DNA of 64,000 bases from Omphalotus guepiniiformis (lineage: Eukaryota; Basidiomycota; Agaricomycetes; Agaricales; Omphalotaceae). The translations under genes were made by a program, and so were the position numbers. Shown here piece by piece: positions 56,015 through 64,000 of this stretch. Every line of letters starts with the position of its first letter. Position 1 is the first letter of the stretch. The notes under the pieces are model-generated. The model saw nothing but the letters and a program-made list of their open reading frames with translations. It had not been told where the DNA came from and did not search any database. The DNA lies in assembly GCA_028554645.1 (NCBI GenBank), contig JAQOOI010000079.1:1426001-1490000 (forward strand), read 5' to 3'.

Positions 56015-59000
56015 TTAGATGTCCGAAAACTCCCCTGAGTCCTGCTCGGGATCCACATCTGCTGCAGCTCTAGTCCTACGACGACCAGCTCCTGCCTTCG
56101 CAGACTCATGGTGATCCTCCGCTTCTTCAGACTCTGACGCCGAAGTCATTGGGAGGTTTTTCTTAGATCGTGTTTTGCGAACTGCCCGACGTCGCTGACC
56201 GGGTATACCTTTTCCGACCGGAGGTTCCTGGGGAGCAACCTTCTTTGAGGCTGCGCTTTTCCTGGAAATAGTGCAAAGCAATGAAAAGAGGGAGGTGCAA
56301 AGTAACAGAAATTACTGACCTGGTCACTGGAGCACGCCTCTTCCGTGCTGGAGAAGCAGGTTGTTGTTTTGAGGGTGAGGGTAGAGAGCGCCTGCTCAAC
56401 AACTCAACGACATGTATCACAAATCATGACAAAGAACCTACTTCGATCCTTTCTTCATAGGGGTTACAGGGACGGGGGTGGAGTGAAGAGAAGGGGGCTC
56501 CTCCGCGGGACTACATCAAAGAAATTAGATACGTAATAGAAAAGCAAGGGGAACTACTACAAACCTGTCTGGCCTGGGAGAAGGTTGCTTATCATCGACA
56601 TCCGGTGTTCTCCTTGGGCTCCTTGGGCTCTTTGGGTTGGACTCAGGTGATGATCTAGATAAGCAGACGTCCTTAAACTCGCCGTAGACGTGCGTATCAA
56701 CAAGCTCTATCCATACCTGTGCAAAACAGTCTCAGGAAGATTCATGTGCCTGGTGAATCAGTTCGAATTGTCAACACAACACTGACAGCGTCCAAATTAG
56801 GAACATACCGCTCCTGCAGCACTGGTGTCGATGGAAGCTCTGGCGCTTCTGCTTCAACAGGTGTTGCTTCTGGGACCTCCATCCCAATCGAGTCATAAAA
56901 TCTTTCAAAATCTTCGTCTACGAAACGACCAGGATCGAGCTGCTCAACCCGCGAACCAAAAAGCTTTCTGTAGCGATCTTTGAATCGATTGTACACTTTG
57001 TTCACCGCTGGGTTTTCGAGTGGACATTGCTAAGAAGGAAGTCAGTATAAAATGAAGAGGTATGATACACTATTTTGACGCACGTCCTGCAAGTTGTCAA
57101 TAAGAATGTGCAACTTGAGCAATATTCGATCATCCAAGCTGCCATGTGATATCTGCAACTGCCCTAGATACTGACAGAACAGCTTTCGACTCTCATCTAC
57201 AGGGAAAGTACTGATTAGGAATACATTTCATGCCGGACCAAAATTGCCTACCATCACGATCCGAGTCATACAAAGCAAGAAGAAGATCAACAGCTAGATC
57301 CGCGTGTGCGTTGCAATCTGATGGTTTTGTACCTGGGCTAAAATAGTCGAGTTAGAAAGGCAAAAGAGCGATGTGACGTTGATCAACTCACATTTGTATC
57401 AACTTGGTAGGATCTGTCCAATCTACCAGCAAAAGCCCCGCTTGATGTAGCGAAATTGTCTGCTGGTCCTCTTCCAGCTCCTCATGGACCTTGGAGATGT
57501 GGTCGAAAGCAGCAACGAAGACCTAGAAGACAAGGCATAAATAAACATGTCAAGTCTTGGGAGTAATATACTCATACCGATTGCATTCGACTTTGATTCA
57601 CTGCAGAGGAATAACAGTAGACAGGGAAGAAGTATGATAAACACTGCTTCAATTCCGAGTTGTCCAGCGTTGAAGGAGAGACATAAGCGATAATCAGACT
57701 AAGCAGAACCTGCGAATATGCGTCGGCAATTTGTTGATTTTCGCGATGAAGAGGACCGTACCCTTGTATCTGTGATCTGTCCTGAAAGGAGAAGCTTGCA
57801 GATACCAATACAGAGCACGTTCTGAACGGCAGGAGATTCTTCTGAATCCAGTGTTTGCAGGAGGAAGGTAACAATCTGATGAGACTGGTCGAGAAAAAAG
57901 AATTGACGTCAGAAACCCTTTCTGCGACCTCGGACTCACGACTTACAATTTCTTCTGATCTTCCAAGAAATTCTTTGTCGTACATGACCATCAAGTCGAA
58001 GATCACCTGAAGCACTTTAAGCTTCAATTCCTCTGGTGCACTTTGCACTTGACTGAGGAATAACTGAAATGAATTTGTTGCCATGTTCTGTTACCAGAAG
58101 ATGAATATAAATTAGAGGTCCTTTGATGCGCCGAACGCAAACCTTAGCGATGAGGCAGCACAAGCCCAAGCTCACTAGACCCTTCTCCCGTAAAGCTAGC
58201 TCTTTCCTCTTGACAGCTGGTATTATCAAATCGCTGAGGACACCCTCCAGGGTAGAGTTGTCCTCAAAAGGCTAAGGAAATAAACGGTCAGTTTTGTGCT
58301 GAAGCTTAGACCAACCGAAGCGTACGCACCCCGTGAACACGCTCGAGCATTCCTATACAAAGAGTTAAACAGCGCAAGTCTGTCAAATCAGTCTGTTGTC
58401 GCTCCTCAGGGGACATCTCGCCCCGCTCCTTGTTTCTTCGTATTGACTTGTCCCTCTTGCTGAATGTGGACTGGGTGATGTCTGAACGACTGCCATCATG
58501 CTAGATGCCAGAAAACATCAATATGCTGTCCCAGCAGGAAAGAAAGAGGATAACAGGGACAATTCACATCATCATCAAGAATAGCTTCCTCGTTATCGTC
58601 GTCTCGGAGTTCGATGATAATCTCGACGACTATACGAATCATTTCTCGCTCGGAAGTTAGGATGTGACTGAGGATGTCCAAGCAGTGCTCAATGAGCCCA
58701 GGCGGAAGTTGAGGATGTGCTAACATGTCCTCTAAGAGAAGAAACGTTTTAGATGATAGTCGCAGCGCCTAACAGGCAAGTGAATACTCACTAACAACCG
58801 AGAAAACTTTACGTCTTCCAATTTCATCCATATAATCTAACTTCAGCGCAATCCTAAGTAACTCGCCTAGAACGACTTCTTTCTTTGCGAGCTCCTCCTC
58901 CCTTGCTTCACTCTCCTCGTCGTCTGGATCAGCAGAGCCTAGAAGCTCTGCATCTTGCAAAACCGATAGTAGTGCATTATATGCTTCCTGAATGTGAAAC

Positions 59001-60538
59001 GCGAATGCTGTGACAACCGGCAACGACGCAGCTTCTAGCCGCGTTTCGTTCTTCGTCTCAAAGCAATGCTCGACGAAGACTCTAGTGAAGACAGCCGATT
59101 CAGGGGTGAGCTCTTCCCAAAACCTGTCTGATAGCATAGATAGAAAGTCGGATTCAGTAAACACACCATGACAGCACCGACACAACACTCACCGGAAAAC
59201 ACAAAGACATCCGCTAGGTTGGGTCTTGTGGTGAGCACGGACAGCATTGCGTCCACAGCGACGGCCTCTCCAGGACCAACTACATCAAAGAAACCCAAAA
59301 ACCGAACAAAAGCTTTCATAACGCCTCCGTCATCCCCTTCCCAAGATCTTTGCTCGTCCGGCGGTTCAGGTTCACCCATCGCAATATCAAACCAACTCGT
59401 CATCAGGGTACCAGCAGCCACTCGCACAGCAGGCTCCCTGTCCCCCAGACCAGCCTTGACAATTTCCTCCCTCTGTGCGATTGTCAACCGCCGAGGATGG
59501 TCGAGCTTTGTCAGTAGAACTGACGAGTAGACCATTTTACGCGCGATGGTGTCGACGTCTCGTGTCCGCGTAATGATGATAGGAAGTGTCTCTGGAGTGA
59601 CGGGTAAGTTGAGCAACGCTGCACGTCGTACTTCACTACCATGAGAATGTAAGCTTCCCCGGCATACATAGAACCAGGCGTGATAACTTACGCAGCGGTA
59701 TCATAGCAAACTTCTTCGAGTAAGAGCTCGAGGATGGTACTTTCTCCTTCCTGAAGTTCATCAGGATCCTCCGTCCCGACGAGTTTCGAAAGAGCGACGA
59801 CAGCGTGAGCTCGTATTAGCGGCTCCTTGTCGCAGATACGCTCGATTAGATTGTCCCGCAGGTTATTGTACGTGTCCTCGCTGGAAGGAAAGATCTTCAC
59901 GTCAGCATTCCCAACAATCTCCAAGAAAACACCACTGACTCGATTTCGCCAATATTCGACACCATCTCAGACACAACCTGAACGGACCTCTGACGGACGG
60001 TCTTGTTCTTGGCTGTAAATCCTTGAAATATCCATTCAAGGAGTCGAGATACGAATCTAGCAGCAAACGTTTCCTCTTCATCCGTGTTCCGTGCGGTGAT
60101 AGATGCAGAGGTGCCTTGCTCTTGCGATTGACGTTCTTCCATGACTGTGAGAAACCAACGTTTATCAGAATCAGTCGCATACGTGTTCAGGCAGCAGGAT
60201 TGTAGATTTCGAATATCAAGACCAAATACTCTAGAAATCGACATACCCTTATCATTCACGAACTTCACATACCCCCCAATGAACCTGACAATCCGATCCG
60301 CACATACCCCCTTCTTCATCACCACAACGCGGTTGACCATATCAATGAATGTGTCTCCAAACGCCAGCTCTCCTTCAAGCCTCCCGTTCTTGTTTATCAC
60401 TTTCGCTGCCTGAACATGAAACTTGTACAGTGCAACACAGTTTTTGCGATGGTTTGCGAGTGAAGATTGAGCCTCTTCAAATCGTGCAGAAACAAGGCTG
60501 CCAAGGTCCTCAAGTGATATAGCAGACTTTGGAGCCAT
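56015..60538 (-). CDS. Condensin subunit 3 (Ycg1/Cnd3, CAP-G)
   Basis: Begins at ATG 60536-60538 (MAPKSAISLEDLGSLVSARF) and ends GEFSDI with TAA at 56015-56017. Many small introns; spliced size is roughly 1,100-1,200 aa. Conserved blocks: VCADRIVRFIGGYVKFVNDK near residue 90, TVRQRSVQVVSEMVSNIGEI, YNNLRDNLIERICDKEPLIR then AHAVVALSKLVGTEDPDELQ, MLNLPVTPETLPIIITRTRD, VDTIARKMVYSSVLLTKLDH, and REPAVRVAAGTLMTSWFDIA. These are the HEAT repeats of the CAP-G/Ycg1 HAWK subunit. The C-terminus is a disordered basic/acidic tail (GQRRRAVRKTRSKKNLPMTS; SESEEAED). In the family this subunit with the kleisin Brn1 clamps DNA and is required for mitotic chromosome compaction. Confidence 0.93.
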
Positions 60539-61028
60539 GGTCTTTCGAGAGAACAACCGAGGAAGAAACGAGGACGAAGGATCAAAGCTTGGCTTCTCGG
60601 GGCACAAGTTCAACAAGCGATCGGCAAGAAAAACGTGACCGCTTTGTTTACTCTTTGTTTGCACTCATGTACGCGTTGTGTATCACACAGATCTAATCTT
60701 TGTAAGCCATAAATAGAAATGATATCTTATTGTGTGTGATCGACTTAGATAAGTACATGAGCTTATCTAATCTGTACCTAAGTTATTGCCGCATACGGCT
60801 CCGAGCCCCCCTACGTGTACATCTCGTAGCGGAGCGAAGCGCTCCCATAGGGAAGGAGCCGTTGGCTGAGAGTGATAAGGTGGTATAGATAAATGGAATG
60901 ACAATGGTAGTGCATAGTTCCGTTTCCTCTCCCGGTTATTCTTGAGCATAGATAAATGCTGAATAGATGATTTCCTGGCTGACTGCAGGTGGTATAAATG
61001 ACGCTTAAAAAAGAACGCATCGGACTTG
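60539..61028. other. Intergenic region upstream of condensin and downstream of the next gene
   Basis: No motif-bearing frame. Probably condensin promoter and the 3' UTR of the minus-strand gene to the right. Confidence 0.5.
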
Positions 61029-61797
61029 TCAGTCTGGTCGTAAAGGTAGTGACCGTGAGTGCCGTAGCCGTGGTCGGGCCCCTTGTGCAGTTGCTATTGT
61101 GGTTTCATTATAAAAGCACGATATTGCTGAGTACGGAGATACAACAGAGTGAGAGCGATGCCTGGTCCGCCTAGCAATATCATCGGAAGCCACAGACCGT
61201 GGGCGCTTGACATGCACTAAGGATGAAGACGGGTCATTAAATGGGTCTGTCCGTGATGGTGGCTGCGTGGAGTTCGGACTGTGGTAATATACATCCTCCC
61301 TCCACAACTCTATGGATAGCGACGTGTCTTGTGGCGGAGGCAGAAGTGATAGGGACAAGGTATTAAGCACAGGAGCGCTTTCACAGTAATCATCACCAGC
61401 AAGGAAGTCAAAGCTACCGCCCGTTCCCTCCGTGAAGGAGTCTAGGTCCTTGATGCGAGGAGCTCCAGGACATTGCATCGAAGCGAATGACGGGAATTCG
61501 GTAGGGGTTGTTCTGTACGAGACGAACGTCAACGAAACCGAGGCAGTAGAGACGACGAGACGTACTCGGGAGGTGTAATGGGTTCATCGAGATTGGCAGG
61601 TTCGTTGCCCAGTGGTGTAGGGAGGGAAGTTATTCCCGAGGTGGGTGTAGCATCACTTTGAAAAGACGTTATGGGTCAATGAGAGAGGAGACGACAGATG
61701 ATAATCACATTTCTTGGAAGCCTTTGAGTGGTAAATCAATCAGCTTGTCCAACATCTCTGTCCTCTCCTCATTAAAAGAGTAGTTTGAGGGCGTCAT
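61029..61797 (-). CDS. Uncharacterised proline/serine-rich protein
   Basis: Three exons join in phase, using an intron near 61659-61709 (GTGATT...CAAAG) and one near 61514-61567 (GTACGT...TACAG), from ATG 61795-61797. It starts MTPSNYSFNEERTEMLDKLI, continues DATPTSGITSLPTPLGNEPA, then FPSFASMQCPGAPRIKDLDS and FDFLAGDDYCESAPVLNTLS. It ends with an Arg/Ser-rich tail (SVASDDIARRTRHRSHSVVS; RLRHSRSLPLRPD). Length is about 220 aa. No domain, signal peptide or membrane segment; probably disordered and perhaps nuclear (basic RHRS and RLRHSRS runs). Canonical in-phase introns support a real gene. Not recognised. Confidence 0.6.
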
Positions 61798-62842
61798 TGT
61801 CTCGCAGTCGATAGGTGACGAGTCGGCTATATAGTCGAGGAGGGATTGAGCTTTTGATAAAGTTTGAGTATGCCCAAAGCAATAAGAATATCAAAGAAGT
61901 TGCTAGAACGTACACGTAGCCCAAGATGGATAAGAATAGAGAAGAAATGAAGAGACGGCGGTGGAAGGACTGGGGCTGGACTGGGTATAAGTAAACGGGC
62001 AGAAATCAGACAACAAACTCCGCTTATATATCTCGGGAGATGCCGCAGCACCGCCCGAAATTGATGTACAGTGTTCACACAGTGGTCCCAGCAACGCTCA
62101 GCCATATGCTGCAGTTCAGAGAGAGAGACAAAGATGTATCATGCAAAAAACTGCGACAGAAAGACTAAATGTCTGCGGATGAAAGGATGGATCGTAAGAC
62201 AAGCTATTTTGCCTCCATTTAGACCCATTTTATCTTGTGACGTGCCGCGGCACAGTCAAACCGTAGTTGCGATCGTATCATGTACATACGGCTTCATACA
62301 ATCCGAATCGCACCATTTCTTGAAGTCGCATTCACATTCTTACTACAATAACTACACTGCTGACAAAATTTATAGACAAAGCTGGCGCCCTCATCGGACA
62401 CCATGAGGCGGCAAATTAGACTCACAGTTACCATGCAATGGCTGGTACAATGCCCAGAAAACGGAGCTGTAAGTATTAGTTGGCAGTTCACATCCAGCTC
62501 AAATACCTCATACGACTTGATCGTATTTCTTGCATATCGCGCCGGAGATTCATATTCAGCCAAGTGCATGAATCCCCTGATAATTGGACAATTTGCTATA
62601 TATATTCAAAGAACAAGGACATTGAATCTCAAGCTGTTCTGTAGTAAGATGGAATACTACATACCCGGCTGTGACAACTCCGACTCTCAATTCCTGGTAT
62701 ACAAACTGTAGGCTGTAGCTTTGAATAAAATGCATTGCTACAGACTGTAGCCCTGGCCTCGGCGTCAGTACTGAGGACTCGGGAGCCGCATCCGAAATGC
62801 GTGCCGACCGCGGCCATCAGTCATACCATCATCTCAGCCCGA
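61798..62842. other. About 1 kb without a supported gene
   Basis: Contains a 102-codon plus frame from ATG 62403 (MRRQIRLTVTMQWLVQCPEN) and overlapping minus frames, none with motifs. Possibly the promoter of the gene to the left. Confidence 0.45.
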
Positions 62843-62850
62843 GTCTCGAC
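62843..62850. repeat. Left target-site duplication of the hAT MITE
   Basis: GTCTCGAC directly precedes the left TIR; the identical 8-mer follows the right TIR at 63459-63466. Confidence 0.9.
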
Positions 62851-63458
62851 TAGTGTTGCCGCAATTCGATCTGAATCGTTTGTAGGAATCAAAATTGAAT
62901 CGAATTGTTTCTATATATGGTAACGATTTGATTCGATTACGATTCAATCATTTTCTCAATCTTTGACTGAGTTTGAATTTTTTTCGAGTGCGCTCAGGCG
63001 CTCGCCGTACTGACAAGCAAGAGTAGCTTGCTCTACCAGTGACCCTCCACTATCTAGGGCCTGTCTATCAACCACCAACTGACGCGTTGGGTCTCATCTG
63101 TATCAAAACTCAAGTATATACTGTGAATCATTCAAAAGCACATGTAATATTAAAGATAGACCCCCCGGGGCAGAGCACGACGCGTATGATCACTCAAACG
63201 AGCCTAATGAGTGGCAGGATGATATTTATGTGGAGCAACTTGTGTGTGCTTGAAGTCTTTCTCATATACGTGGTGGAGGAGGTGGACGGGAATGTACTTA
63301 CGATAAGTAAGGAGAACCACAGGTGTTGTGCCGGGGTGCCGATTGTACCAAATTTCCCATGAAATGATTCAACTCGGTAAATTGGATCGAATTAGTTTTT
63401 CGATTTATTATTTGCCGACGAATCGAAATCGAATTGGGATCGAATTGCGGCAACACTA
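62851..63458. mobile_element. hAT-type non-autonomous element (MITE), 608 bp
   Basis: Terminal inverted repeats of at least 21 bp: the left end starts TAGTGTTGCCGCAATTCGAT and the right end closes with its exact reverse complement (ATCGAATTGCGGCAACACTA). Perfect 8-bp target-site duplications GTCTCGAC flank it at 62843-62850 and 63459-63466. An 8-bp TSD and a TIR beginning TAGTG (hAT consensus YARNG) identify the hAT superfamily. Subterminal zones (62880-62960 and 63380-63440) are rich in repeated ATTCGAT/ATCGAAT words, as expected for transposase binding sites. There is no transposase reading frame, so it must be mobilised in trans. Confidence 0.92.
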
Positions 63459-63466
63459 GTCTCGAC
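63459..63466. repeat. Right target-site duplication of the hAT MITE
   Basis: GTCTCGAC directly follows the right TIR; perfect match to the left copy. Confidence 0.9.
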
Positions 63467-64000
63467 ATTCAAAATGAAAAGAGATTGAAGGTTGCCTGAA
63501 ATGACAACGCTGGCACTATCCCAAGTGAGAAGAGAGCTAGAAATCTTGAAATCCAGTGCCACAGCATAACCGTGACATTCAGGCTTCATTTACCTTTACT
63601 ATGTTTTCCAGGTTGACACTCATTGCTTCCCAAGTTCCAAGTCGGAATCTAGCCGGAATCAACTTTAAGGAACATTGACGGAATTTTTACTACATCTTGG
63701 TTGTTGCATTCACGGCCTTGATCAGCTATTTGAGTTGGTTCACACAATGTACGATTGTACACCAACATGTAGACGTTCTAGTAAGAAGCCATGATTCGGC
63801 GTCAAACGGAAGATATAGGACTGGTGTCCAATGAGAATGAAAGAGGGTACATACCTTGTGCAACCATGGGGTCCAACTTTTGCGCCATGAAAGAGACAAA
63901 TCGACAGTTCGCCTATACAACTTTGTCCAATGTCAGGAAGAACTTTGATACTTTCCAAAAACAACCCGAAAACAAAGTTTTCGCCGCCGCCATTCGAGTC
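63467..64000. other. Right-edge stretch, possible partial gene
   Basis: A minus-strand frame is open from the window edge to a GTATGT donor-like site near 63852; it reads GGGENFVFGLFLESIKVLPD and CLFHGAKVGPHGCTR. It may be an exon of a gene lying to the right. No family recognised and no in-phase continuation found. Confidence 0.3.

Noticed and set aside
61827..62105. 92-codon minus-strand frame with hydrophobic segments
   Set aside because: No motif or start context; overlaps another minus frame and lies in the probable promoter of the neighbouring gene.
1..64000. CRISPR arrays, rRNA genes, biosynthetic gene cluster, prophage-like block
   Set aside because: No regularly spaced repeats, rRNA signatures or clustered synthase/tailoring genes were seen; the gene structure is eukaryotic throughout.

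Overview
The window reads as nuclear DNA of a mushroom-forming basidiomycete (Agaricomycetes). Evidence: mid GC content, dense genes on both strands, many GT-AG introns of about 40-65 nt, micro-exons, and fungal-specific proteins (a Rrm4-like endosomal RNA-binding protein, yeast-type mL59, a DAL5-type permease, small secreted proteins). It holds no rRNA, CRISPR array or bacterial operon. Because of the introns, most proteins below were rebuilt by joining frames across splice sites, and phases were checked where exon coordinates are given.

Layout. 1-15 kb: a Sec2-type Rab exchange factor (cut by the left edge), two paralogous NAT8-like acetyltransferases flanking a divergent TENA/mL59 pair, a Yra1/ALYREF mRNA export adaptor, actin-interacting protein 1, an MFS permease, and a Mad3 spindle-checkpoint protein with two KEN boxes. 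15-26 kb: sparse sequence with one small secreted or membrane-anchored protein, the Rrm4-like gene (3 RRMs plus MLLE-like modules, 797 aa) and a secreted protein with a PKD-like domain. 26-35 kb: the very large URB1/Npa1 gene head to head with TSR2, so factors for the 60S and 40S subunits share a 237-bp spacer; then a 125-aa orphan. 35-50 kb: accessory stretch with an F-box-like candidate gene, a small secreted protein with micro-exons, a MEF2-type MADS factor, an unrecognised multi-exon gene, about 5 kb without a resolvable gene, and a protein with a homeodomain-like N-terminus. 50-64 kb: RAD52, a tRNA-Val(AAC), two uncharacterised proteins, condensin subunit Ycg1/Cnd3, and a 608-bp hAT-type MITE with a perfect 8-bp target duplication.

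Most recognised genes are single-copy housekeeping genes: ribosome biogenesis (URB1, TSR2, mL59), RNA export and transport (Yra1, Rrm4), chromosome maintenance (Mad3, Rad52, condensin) and cytoskeleton or trafficking (Aip1, Sec2). No metabolic cluster or obviously transferred block is seen. The best candidates for undescribed biology are the homeodomain-like gene at 47.9-49.6 kb, the unrecognised gene at 41.9-42.9 kb, the F-box-like gene at 36.1-36.7 kb and the MITE.
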